Of a stretch of DNA of 39,884 bases, positions 7,448 through 15,433 are shown piece by piece. Source of the stretch: Alphaproteobacteria bacterium MarineAlpha3_Bin6 (GTDB taxonomy: Bacteria > Pseudomonadota > Alphaproteobacteria > Rhodospirillales > UBA2165); contig PTLH01000006.1 in NCBI GenBank assembly GCA_002938035.1, forward strand, positions 1 to 39,884, read 5' to 3'. Below the pieces are notes generated by a model. That model was not told the origin of the DNA, ran no database searches, and saw nothing but the letters and a program-made list of their open reading frames with translations. The translations under genes were made by a program, and so were the position numbers. Every line of letters starts with the position of its first letter. The stretch's first letter is position 1.

Positions 7448-10400
7448 CTAAGCTTCAACTAAAGCTTCTTGGCGTTTACCTGATTTTTCAATCAAGCCCA
7501 AAGTAAAAGACATGATTGGCGGAACAAGTGCCATGGTCAGTACGGCGGATAGGGATAAGCCTCCGAGTACTACAGATCCTAAACCGCGGTATAGCTCAGA
7601 ACCAGAACCTGGGAAAATTACTAGTGGCAACATACCGAATACTGAGGTTAAAGTTGACATAAATATTGGTCGAATTCTATTGCGAGTAGCTTCTTCAATG
7701 GCTTCAGAAGCCTGCTTACCCTCTTCACGGATGTGATATAACGTCTGGTGTACAAGTAGGATCGCGTTATTGACCACAATGCCAACTAAAATGATGAAAC
7801 CCATCATAGTAAGCATGTCCAAGGATTGGTCGACGAACATATTAAGTATTGCTAAACCCATAAGGCCACCCGCTGCGGCGACCGGAACGGAGAGCATCAC
7901 AATTAAGGGGTAAATAAAACTCTCAAACAGCACCGCCATTACCAAATAGACGATAACTATTGCCAATAATAGGTCGAATGTTATTTCTTGCCACGTTTCG
8001 GTCAGCTTGTCAGCGCTTCCTGAAATACGCAAACGAACACCGTCAGGTAGTCCCTTTTTAATCATTGGTTGGACAACGCCGTCTCGTATTGTGTCAATTG
8101 CTTCCTGCAGCGGAATATTATCACGCGGGCTCAACTGTATTGTGACGGTTCGATACCGATCTATTCTTCGAATTTGAGTAGGACCATTAGTAACGATAAT
8201 ATCACTCAAACTTTCCACCGGCATTATGCGTCCATCACGGGTTACAATGGGTAGTTCATTGATGCGTTGCGTATGTTCTTTCCCTTCCCTTGGTCCCATC
8301 AACGTTAAGTCAATGCGTTTTCCCTCGAACGTTACTTCGGTAACGCGCAGGCCGTCGTTGAAGGCGTCTATCGTTTGACCGAGTTCTCCGGCTGAAACGC
8401 CATTATCCATTAACTTAAGTCGGTCAGGTATTACGCGAATTTCCGGTTCTCCAAGCGCGAGGCCCGGTTTTGGTCTAATTCGATTTCCTTGAGATGGAGG
8501 GAACTTACCTAGAAGTCGGAAGAATATCGACCGAGCAACTGTGTAATTGGTTTCTAAGTCTGGTCCCGATACATCTAAATTAATTCCTCTACCCGAGCCA
8601 ATAGATCGGCCCCACAATGTGGGTTGAAAGACAAAGGCGAGTACACCGGGCTCTTCTCTCGCAGGATTTTGCAGGAGTGGGATAAGTTCGTGGGCCTTGC
8701 TAGGATCGACATGTGATGCTGCCATGAACGCTCTACCGCGGAGGGATACTACAAAAAATCGATCGATCTTCCTTTCAATATCGTTAGCTACTTTATTTAC
8801 AGAATTGCCTGCATTTTCTAGGGTTGTAGACCATAATTTGCGAGTTTTCTCCTGGACCCGTGTCATGATGGCATCCATTGTGTCCAGATTGTAACCGGCA
8901 GGTGGTTGCACAAAACCGATAACGAGGTTGCGGTTGCCAGTCGGCAAGTAGTCAATCTTGGGCATTGCAACCCAAGAAAAAATAGTTGCAGCTAACGTTA
9001 TTACAAACACGATCACTCCAGCTTGGATCTTATTTTTAACAACATAGATAGCGAACCTACTCCAAAATGCGGCAAAGCCCACGGCAAATGGGTCCAGTAA
9101 GGGTATCCTGGTCCTTAGTTTTGAGCCGAAAGATTCAGATTGAAAGATCCGGTTAGAGAGCGCTGGTATTAAGGTTACAGAAATTAGCAAAGACAATGTT
9201 ACAGATACTGAAATCGCCACGCCGATATCACGAAAAAGCTGCCCAGCTTCTAATTCCATATAAAGGATTGGAATAAACACCATAACCGTGGTCAGAGAGG
9301 AGACCAATACTGCCGGCCATACTTGAGCAGTGCCTTTATACGCTGCTTCGCCTGCCGACATACCACTTTGCCGTAGTCGAAATATATTTTCTAGAACAAC
9401 AATAGCGGCGTCAACGACCATACCTACAGCAAATGCGATCCCAGCGAGGCTAACTACGTTCAAAGAACGACCGAGGATAGCCATGGCAACAAATGTGCCA
9501 ATAACTGAAACTGGAATAGCAGCGGCTATCACAATTGTCGGGCGCCAGGAGCGAAGAAACAACAAAAGTATGATAATTGCTAGTGCGCCGCCATAATAAA
9601 TATTTTGGGTCACTAGGGAGATAGATGAATTGATATACTCTGTCTCGTCATAAATCTGGCGTAAAATCAAACCGGCTTGCTTGATTGGGCCTTCAGCAAG
9701 TTCTTTAGTGACCGAACGAATTTCTTTCATTGTTTCCAATACGTTGGCACCTTGTTCCCGGGTCAGATTAAAACCTAGTGCCGGCACACCAAGTTGACGA
9801 GCGCGAGCAAAGCGTTCCTTATATGCGACATGTACGGTAGCTATGTCGCCGACGGTTACTCGGCCAAAGCCTCCTTCAAACCTCTCAGATCTTTCACTGC
9901 CCGACCTTGTTGATTTTTCGCTCCGAAGCAAAATGTTACGCACATCACTAGGAGTATTCAATTCTCCATCAGTGCGCACTACGTAGCGTCTTTTCCCTTC
10001 ATTGACATCACCTCCTGTTACGGCAGTATTCTCTGCTCGTAACCGTTGAATGACCTCCGGGATGGTTAAACGATAAAATGCCAGTTTTGCAGGATCTATG
10101 ATTACCTGTAATTCACGCTCGTTGTCACCGTAAAGGTTAACCCCGCCGACCCCATTTATCCGCTCATAACGTCCTTCTATCACGTCTCTTAAAAAGTCGC
10201 CGTAGGTACCCATTGGGCGTTCGTTATCTTTGGTGCGGGTAAGCGTAAACCATGCAATAGCGTTATCGTCGGTTCCGGATGTGCTGATGGTTGGTTCATC
10301 CGCCTCTTCGGGGTAACCTGTCACTCTATCAAGGCGATTGGCTGTAAGGAGAAGTGTCCGGTTGAAGTCAAGTCCAGGGTTAAACTCTAAGGTTACAACA

Positions 10401-10666
10401 CCTTGGTTGTGTTTGGCTTCACTTACAATGCGTTTTACGCCTTCCAGTCCCTTAAGTTCTTCCTCCTGTTTTGTCACGATCTCTCGTTCTACTTCCGATG
10501 GTGCCGCACCGCGCCAGTTGGTTTTTATTATGATAACTGGTTGGCGTACATCAGGAGCCATTTGGATTGGGACCTTTTGGAGGGATACCCAACCAAACAG
10601 CACAATCATCAAAACCATTGCTACAACGGCTGTTGGTCTTTCAATGGAGAGACGGATTAAATTCAT
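7448..10666 (-). CDS. RND efflux transporter, inner-membrane pump (HAE1/AcrB-like)
   Basis: This 1072-residue protein has the full AcrB-type layout: TM1 at 12-30, a first large periplasmic loop, TM2-6 from about 355, TM7 near 550, a second periplasmic loop, and TM8-12 at about 895-1060. Conserved landmarks include the N-terminal FGWVSLQKVPIQMAPDV and GMVVDAAIVVLENIFR in TM4. It should be the proton-driven trimeric pump of a tripartite exporter, partnered by the adaptor encoded 45 bases upstream; no TolC-like gene is in the window. The proton-relay residues differ from E. coli AcrB: TM4 has Asp419-Ala420 where AcrB has Asp407-Asp408, and TM10 has Asn966 where AcrB has Lys940. Substrate cannot be predicted; drug, lipid or metabolite export are all possible. 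Confidence 0.93.
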   Translation of the reverse strand: MNLIRLSIERPTAVVAMVLMIVLFGWVSLQKVPIQMAPDVRQPVIIIKTNWRGAAPSEVEREIVTKQEEELKGLEGVKRIVSEAKHNQGVVTLEFNPGLDFNRTLLLTANRLDRVTGYPEEADEPTISTSGTDDNAIAWFTLTRTKDNERPMGTYGDFLRDVIEGRYERINGVGGVNLYGDNERELQVIIDPAKLAFYRLTIPEVIQRLRAENTAVTGGDVNEGKRRYVVRTDGELNTPSDVRNILLRSEKSTRSGSERSERFEGGFGRVTVGDIATVHVAYKERFARARQLGVPALGFNLTREQGANVLETMKEIRSVTKELAEGPIKQAGLILRQIYDETEYINSSISLVTQNIYYGGALAIIILLLFLRSWRPTIVIAAAIPVSVIGTFVAMAILGRSLNVVSLAGIAFAVGMVVDAAIVVLENIFRLRQSGMSAGEAAYKGTAQVWPAVLVSSLTTVMVFIPILYMELEAGQLFRDIGVAISVSVTLSLLISVTLIPALSNRIFQSESFGSKLRTRIPLLDPFAVGFAAFWSRFAIYVVKNKIQAGVIVFVITLAATIFSWVAMPKIDYLPTGNRNLVIGFVQPPAGYNLDTMDAIMTRVQEKTRKLWSTTLENAGNSVNKVANDIERKIDRFFVVSLRGRAFMAASHVDPSKAHELIPLLQNPAREEPGVLAFVFQPTLWGRSIGSGRGINLDVSGPDLETNYTVARSIFFRLLGKFPPSQGNRIRPKPGLALGEPEIRVIPDRLKLMDNGVSAGELGQTIDAFNDGLRVTEVTFEGKRIDLTLMGPREGKEHTQRINELPIVTRDGRIMPVESLSDIIVTNGPTQIRRIDRYRTVTIQLSPRDNIPLQEAIDTIRDGVVQPMIKKGLPDGVRLRISGSADKLTETWQEITFDLLLAIVIVYLVMAVLFESFIYPLIVMLSVPVAAAGGLMGLAILNMFVDQSLDMLTMMGFIILVGIVVNNAILLVHQTLYHIREEGKQASEAIEEATRNRIRPIFMSTLTSVFGMLPLVIFPGSGSELYRGLGSVVLGGLSLSAVLTMALVPPIMSFTLGLIEKSGKRQEALVEA

Positions 10667-10711
10667 CTTTGTTAACCAATCAAAATGACGACAAACTGAT
10701 TTTAAGTAGGT

Positions 10712-12328
10712 TTATCGAACAACTCTAACTTTACCCCCACCTCCGAGACGTTCATTGCCTCGTACTACTACTTTCTCACCGGCTTTAAGGCCACTTAATA
10801 TTTGGAAACGATCCCCAATCCCCCGTCCTATACGAACACTTCTCATTGAAGCGGTAGCTCCTTTTACCACATAGACAACATTACCATTTGCCCGGCGAAT
10901 TACCGCATCTTTGGAGACAGTGAGAATGGGCCGATCAGAAGTCAGTGATAATTCAACAAGGACGGCCTGATTGTCAGCGAGTGGTTTAGTGGTGGGCTTC
11001 ACTTCGGGTCTCAAACGAACCGGTCGTGTGCGGGTTCGCAAATCTTCTCTGGGGATTATAGCCCGCACAACCGCTGATACCCTGTCACCATCATCAAGTA
11101 TTACACTTGCCAGGGTATTCGTTTTCAATGTGTTGATGCGGGCACTTGGGACGTCGATCTCTATTTCTAATAAGCGGTCGTTTATAAGAGTTACAATAGG
11201 TGCTCCGGTGTTTACATAGGTCCCCACCTCGACGTGTTTCTGAATAATAATACCTTCAAAAGGCGCTCGAATTGTTGCGTCACGAATATCTATATCTATG
11301 CGCTCGAGTGACGCCGAAGCCTCCGCAACCTGGGCATTCTTCTCTAAAACCTGTGCCGTCTTTTCTGATACAAGTCCCTCAAGATCTTCAAAACGCGCAC
11401 GCGAAAAAGCAGCTGACTTAAGTAAACTCTCCATTCTGCTGAATTCCCGTTTTGCATTTTTAAGCGCAGTTTTTTGGACCCGGAGTACAGCATTCTGGCG
11501 GTTTAACAAAGCTACCGCTCTTTTGCGCTCTATGATCAGTCGACCAGCTGCTAATGTTGCTACCATTGAACCTTTTTTTACTCGTTCTCCGACAGCAACA
11601 GAGACGAGGTTAATGGTACCACTTATCCGAGCGGATAATACTCCTGATTGGAGGGCTACAACTCTGCCGACGATTTGATAGGTTTCACTGCTAAGCTTAG
11701 ACACCACATCACCAAGCTTGACTGCTTGAGGTGGTCTACCCCGAGGAGCAGGTTTTTTACCCTGCGACGTTATTTTTTTTGCCGTTTTCAACTTGTCTGG
11801 GTCTTTAATCGCCTTTTCTGGGCATCCAGAACCAGAGAAAAAGCCTTTAATTTCGGCACCATCCAGGCCGCCATTTTTATCGCAATCCATGTCGTCAAAA
11901 TTGGCCGCAAGTGGCCCCCGGGCCTCACTCTCCTGGATTAGTCCGTCTTTATTCGTATCAGAAGCCTTACTCCGCTCCGAAAGAGGGGGGAATTTTGACT
12001 TAGCGAGGGTTGTAGTGGAGGCGGCGGCCGGTTGTTCCTTTGGGCATCCAGACCCGCTGAAGAAACCGCTAATTTCGGCACCATCCAGGCCGCCATTTTT
12101 ATCGCAATCCATGTCGTCGAAATTAGCTGCAAGTGGCCCCCGGGCCTCACTCTCCTGGATCAGTCCATCTTTATTCGTATCTGCCGCCTTCCCCCGCTCT
12201 GAAAGTTCTTTTCCTTGAGCATTAACTGGCTTTGGGGTCATAACTAACATCGATGTTCCGAAAAACAACGTCAATAAAATCACAAAACTAGAATGCAAAG
12301 TTTTCGTTATTTCCACCGTAATTCCCAT
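10712..12328 (-). CDS. RND periplasmic adaptor (membrane-fusion protein) with a duplicated N-terminal EF-hand block
   Basis: A 538-residue protein. A signal peptide probably ends at VNA-Q (37/38). Four canonical EF-hand loops follow: DTNKDGLIQESE at 50-61 and 124-135, and DCDKNGGLDGAE at 74-85 and 148-159. Each keeps Asp1, Asp/Asn3, Asp/Asn5, Gly6, a hydrophobic 8 and Glu12. After a basic Pro-rich linker (about 175-202) comes a normal MFP: lipoyl half, alpha-hairpin (about 265-345), second lipoyl half (ATIRAPFEGIIIQKHVEVG), beta-barrel and membrane-proximal domain. The MFP core alone would be of usual size; the roughly 140-residue EF-hand block is extra. It should bridge the pump encoded 45 bases downstream to an outer-membrane channel. 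Periplasmic Ca2+ binding is inferred from the loops. Each block also carries two cysteines (75/95 and 149/169) that could form disulfides. Confidence 0.9.
   Translation of the reverse strand: MGITVEITKTLHSSFVILLTLFFGTSMLVMTPKPVNAQGKELSERGKAADTNKDGLIQESEARGPLAANFDDMDCDKNGGLDGAEISGFFSGSGCPKEQPAAASTTTLAKSKFPPLSERSKASDTNKDGLIQESEARGPLAANFDDMDCDKNGGLDGAEIKGFFSGSGCPEKAIKDPDKLKTAKKITSQGKKPAPRGRPPQAVKLGDVVSKLSSETYQIVGRVVALQSGVLSARISGTINLVSVAVGERVKKGSMVATLAAGRLIIERKRAVALLNRQNAVLRVQKTALKNAKREFSRMESLLKSAAFSRARFEDLEGLVSEKTAQVLEKNAQVAEASASLERIDIDIRDATIRAPFEGIIIQKHVEVGTYVNTGAPIVTLINDRLLEIEIDVPSARINTLKTNTLASVILDDGDRVSAVVRAIIPREDLRTRTRPVRLRPEVKPTTKPLADNQAVLVELSLTSDRPILTVSKDAVIRRANGNVVYVVKGATASMRSVRIGRGIGDRFQILSGLKAGEKVVVRGNERLGGGGKVRVVR
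11819..12205 (-). repeat. Tandem duplication encoding the EF-hand pairs, 222-bp period
   Basis: Two copies of a 165-bp unit (12041-12205 and 11819-11983) lie in tandem, 222 bp apart, inside the adaptor gene. Their core (112 nt, 12070-12181 versus 11848-11959) differs at five positions, all synonymous, so the encoded 37 residues from DTNKDG to DGAEI are identical. The intervening linker differs. This indicates a fairly recent in-frame duplication or gene conversion, with selection on the protein. Confidence 0.9.
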
Positions 12329-12537
12329 ACTTCAACTTTCTAGGAGTTGGTTCGTTAAAGATATTCCATTAGATTTTCAAGGTTGCGCCGATTATTCGTA
12401 CGTTAGATTTGAATTTACAGATCACCTTTGAAATTCTTACACTGCTAATTTTTAAAACTTGGTTCTATTGACTAGCTACGTACGAAAAGCTTCGGAGTTT
12501 AAGCATACTAGGTTTCAACAGTAAAACCCTGGATTGC

Positions 12538-13263
12538 CTATTTTGGGTTGACCGCCGTTACTATTTCTCCATTAACCGCATATGAAGGGAGGGTCATCTT
12601 AACAATTTGATCAGCAATATGTTCCGGCGTTTTTAGTGTCATAGGGTCTTCTCCCGGAAAGGCTTCTGCGCGCATACGTGTGCGAGTGCCACCAGGATTA
12701 AATAAATTGACGTTTATATTAGTTTTTTCCACTTCATGTGCGTAAGTTTTAACCAGCATTTCTAAGCCTGCCTTGCTGACAGCATAGACACCCCAATAGG
12801 CACGGGAACGATGACCTGCTGTTGATGTAATAAAAACAGCTCGACCCGAACTAGATTGACGGAGTAAAGGGTCAAGGCTTCTGATCAGCCACCAGTTGGC
12901 GGTAAGATTGACGTCCATTGTTTGCTGCCAGACTTTAGGGTCAATATGGTTAATAGGCCCAAGAGTGCCTAAAAGGCCTGCATTTCCGATTAAAATATCC
13001 AGTTTTTTATAGCGCTCAAATAGAGCAGAACCTAATTGGTTAATTTTAACCCCTTGAGACAAGTCCAGTGGGGTCAAAGTCGCGGTACCTCCGATCGAGC
13101 GGATTTTGTCATCGACTTCTTCGAGGCCAGCTTTAGTGCGGGCGACAAGTATTAAGTGTGCGCCAAGTTCAGCAAGCCGGACGGAGACGGCTGCCCCAAT
13201 CCCCCGCGAAGCCCCTGTCACTAGCGCGACGCGGTCTTTCAATGGTTTGCTGTTTTCTGTCAT
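12538..13263 (-). CDS. SDR-family NAD(P)-dependent oxidoreductase
   Basis: A 241-residue classical short-chain dehydrogenase/reductase. The cofactor motif TGASRGIG spans residues 17-24, NAG is at about 94-96, and the catalytic set is Ser147, Tyr160 and Lys164 (YAVSK). The remainder, with NLFNPGGTRTRMRAEAFPGE, resembles the SDR commonly found directly after purF in alphaproteobacteria. The substrate is unknown; SDR sequence alone does not define it. Its ATG overlaps the purF stop by 4 bases (ATGA), implying co-transcription and translational coupling, though no purine role is established for the family. Confidence 0.88.
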   Translation of the reverse strand: MTENSKPLKDRVALVTGASRGIGAAVSVRLAELGAHLILVARTKAGLEEVDDKIRSIGGTATLTPLDLSQGVKINQLGSALFERYKKLDILIGNAGLLGTLGPINHIDPKVWQQTMDVNLTANWWLIRSLDPLLRQSSSGRAVFITSTAGHRSRAYWGVYAVSKAGLEMLVKTYAHEVEKTNINVNLFNPGGTRTRMRAEAFPGEDPMTLKTPEHIADQIVKMTLPSYAVNGEIVTAVNPK

Positions 13264-14729
13264 ACTTGTTCGGTTAAAAGCGAGAGTTGAGCAGGTAAGG
13301 GGCCACCGTTTCGGTCAGTCAATTCTATAGGATATTCACCAGAGAAACAGGCGTCACAGTATTGTGGATTTTCAGGGTTTCTATCAGTTTCTCCGATGGC
13401 TCTATAAAGCCCCCGCATTGAAATGAAAGCAAGGCTATCGACACCGAAATGTTTTGCCATTAAATCGATATCCATTCTTGATGCTAAAAGCTGTTCAGGC
13501 TCTGGAGTATCAATACCGTAATAGCATGAGTGGGTTGTTGGTGGACTTGAGATTCGCATATGGATTTCTTTTGCGCCTGCGGCTCGAACCATTGCTACGA
13601 TTTTTTCTGATGTAGTTCCCCTCACGATAGAATCATCCACTAAGATGACACGCTTTCCTTCGATGTACCCGCGGTTTGCATTGTGTTTTAGACGTACACC
13701 GAGATGTCGGATTTGGTCCGTTGGTTCAATAAAAGTGCGGCCCACATAATGATTCCGTGTAATGCCAAGTTCGAAATTGATGTTGCTTTGTTCTGCATAT
13801 CCGAGTGCTGCAGGGACCCCGGAATCTGGCACTGGAACGATTATATCTGCGTCCACATGGCTCTCTTTTGCTAGTTCTGCGCCAATACATTTTCGCACGT
13901 CGTAAACGTTGCGGCCTTCAACCTGGCTGTCAGGCCGGGCAAAATAAATATATTCGAATATGCAGAAACGCTTATTTTTCTTGTTAAATGGCTTTATACT
14001 GCGTATGCCCTTTGCCGAAATGACAACAATTTCGCCGGGTTCTACGTCACGTATGTATTCGGCTCCGATAATATCTAGTGCACAGGTCTCAGAACAAAGG
14101 ATATTAGCACGATCTATCCGGCCCAGAACCAACGGGCGAACACCTAGCGGGTCCCTCAAACCGATCAACGCATCTTCCGTCATTGCGACTAAAGAATATG
14201 CTCCCTGTATTTGATTTAAAGCATCTATCATCCTGTCTAAAACGTCGGAGAATTGGCTAATCGCGATTTGATGAACAATAATCTCTGTATCTAAGGTGGA
14301 CTGGAAAATGCAACCGCGTTTCACTAATACTTTGCGGAGAGCGCGGGCGTTAGTAATGTTTCCATTATGTCCAATAGCGAGACCGCCAAAATCAAATTCA
14401 GCAAATAACGGTTGAACATTTCGTAGAGTAGTTTCACCTGTTGTAGAGTATCTGTTATGTCCGATTGCTACCTCGCCGGGTAAGCGTTCCATCACTTTCT
14501 CGGAACTAAAGTTGTCCCCAACTAGTCCCAGTGATCTGTGCGCGTTGAAGTGCGTACCATCATAACTAACTATTCCAGCAGATTCCTGACCACGGTGTTG
14601 GAGGGCATGAAGGCCCAGGGCGGTGTGTGCGGCGGCATCCTTATGGCCGAAAACACCAAAAACACCGCATTCATCGTGAAACTTATCTTCTTCCAAATCA
14701 TTTGGATGTAATGGATGTGTTGTAATCAT
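13260..14729 (-). CDS. purF: Amidophosphoribosyltransferase PurF
   Basis: PurF commits PRPP to de novo purine synthesis by making phosphoribosylamine from glutamine. The class II glutaminase domain starts at the mature Cys in DECGVFGVFG, with HNRYSTTG and HNGNITNA glutamine-site segments; the PRTase domain has the PRPP loop VILVDDSIVRGTT. The ORF track starts at 14825, but that extension overlaps the cvpA coding region and reads as non-homologous sequence. I place the start at ATG 14729 (489 residues). This gives a 20-residue propeptide removed to expose Cys21, the usual arrangement for this branch, and leaves 13 bases after cvpA. No clear ribosome-binding site precedes it, so coupling to cvpA translation is likely. 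The cvpA-purF pairing is also classic in gammaproteobacteria. Confidence 0.96.
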   Translation of the reverse strand: MITTHPLHPNDLEEDKFHDECGVFGVFGHKDAAAHTALGLHALQHRGQESAGIVSYDGTHFNAHRSLGLVGDNFSSEKVMERLPGEVAIGHNRYSTTGETTLRNVQPLFAEFDFGGLAIGHNGNITNARALRKVLVKRGCIFQSTLDTEIIVHQIAISQFSDVLDRMIDALNQIQGAYSLVAMTEDALIGLRDPLGVRPLVLGRIDRANILCSETCALDIIGAEYIRDVEPGEIVVISAKGIRSIKPFNKKNKRFCIFEYIYFARPDSQVEGRNVYDVRKCIGAELAKESHVDADIIVPVPDSGVPAALGYAEQSNINFELGITRNHYVGRTFIEPTDQIRHLGVRLKHNANRGYIEGKRVILVDDSIVRGTTSEKIVAMVRAAGAKEIHMRISSPPTTHSCYYGIDTPEPEQLLASRMDIDLMAKHFGVDSLAFISMRGLYRAIGETDRNPENPQYCDACFSGEYPIELTDRNGGPLPAQLSLLTEQV

Positions 14730-14742
14730 AAAACGTGTAATT

Positions 14743-15426
14743 TCACTGTGATCTATTATTGAAAAGGTCAATAGCACGTTCCAAATTATTGCGCTCTTTT
14801 TTATCATACCCGGCGCGATCTTCATTCAAGGAGTTTAAAGGATCTGGACGGACCAGACGGTCATAGACACCTTTTTCTAAAACCTTCTTCGCTTGGTCGG
14901 CGGTTCGTTCAATAGATCCAGTGCCAAGATGTTCAAGGTTTTTTGGTAGTGCTTCGCTTAAAAAACGAGCACTAGCGATAACGATGGGCAAAGATTTTGC
15001 CTCCTTAACAATCTCCAGTCTTTTGTCTCCCGGCAATATGTTTTCCATAATCAAAAACGCACCAGTTAGCAAGAATACGGAAGTTGCTGTACCAGCCACC
15101 ATGCCTAGGGACCGGTCGAGAGCATTTAAACGACTATCTCTTACCCATCCACCGACTAATGAACTTAGTAAAAATAGTGCAATTAGTGTCAAAAGGAAAA
15201 TAGTTACCCCAGTGCATAAGTCTGCGAAAAACTTATCTTCTATATGTTGCCTAGCGAAGTACCGAACTGACGGTAGACCAAACAGGGTAGCAAGACCGGC
15301 TCCCGACCAGGAAGCAACGAAAAGTCCGGCTCTGACGAAGCCTAGAGCCAGACCAATCAAGCTTCCCATTAAGAGAACAATTAGTGCACCAATGTCCAAG
15401 AGGTTTATCGATAGATTTTCAAGCAT
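14743..15426 (-). CDS. cvpA: CvpA family membrane protein
   Basis: The protein has about four hydrophobic segments in its first ~150 residues (INLLDIGALIVLLMGSLIGL, AGLFVASWSGAGLATLF, TGVTIFLLTLIALFLLSSLV, MVAGTATSVFLLTGAFLIME) and a hydrophilic C-terminus, as in the CvpA (colicin V production) family. The amphipathic RDSRLNALDRSLG stretch is a family hallmark. CvpA proteins are inner-membrane proteins linked to envelope homeostasis; the mechanism is unknown. The ORF extends to 15504, which would overlap radA by about 70 bases; the ATG at 15426 (227 residues) begins just before the first TM and leaves 7 bases after the radA stop, so it is preferred. Confidence 0.9.
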   Translation of the reverse strand: MLENLSINLLDIGALIVLLMGSLIGLALGFVRAGLFVASWSGAGLATLFGLPSVRYFARQHIEDKFFADLCTGVTIFLLTLIALFLLSSLVGGWVRDSRLNALDRSLGMVAGTATSVFLLTGAFLIMENILPGDKRLEIVKEAKSLPIVIASARFLSEALPKNLEHLGTGSIERTADQAKKVLEKGVYDRLVRPDPLNSLNEDRAGYDKKERNNLERAIDLFNNRSQ

Positions 15427-15433
15427 AATAAAT

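Noticed and set aside
11648-12218. Plus-strand ORFs of 97, 126 and 141 codons over the adaptor gene
   Set aside because: They are antisense shadows of the EF-hand and MFP coding sequence; their apparent internal repeats come from the duplicated block.
14730-14825. N-terminal extension of purF in the ORF track
   Set aside because: It overlaps cvpA in another frame and has no homology to PurF; ATG 14729 gives a normal propeptide before Cys21.
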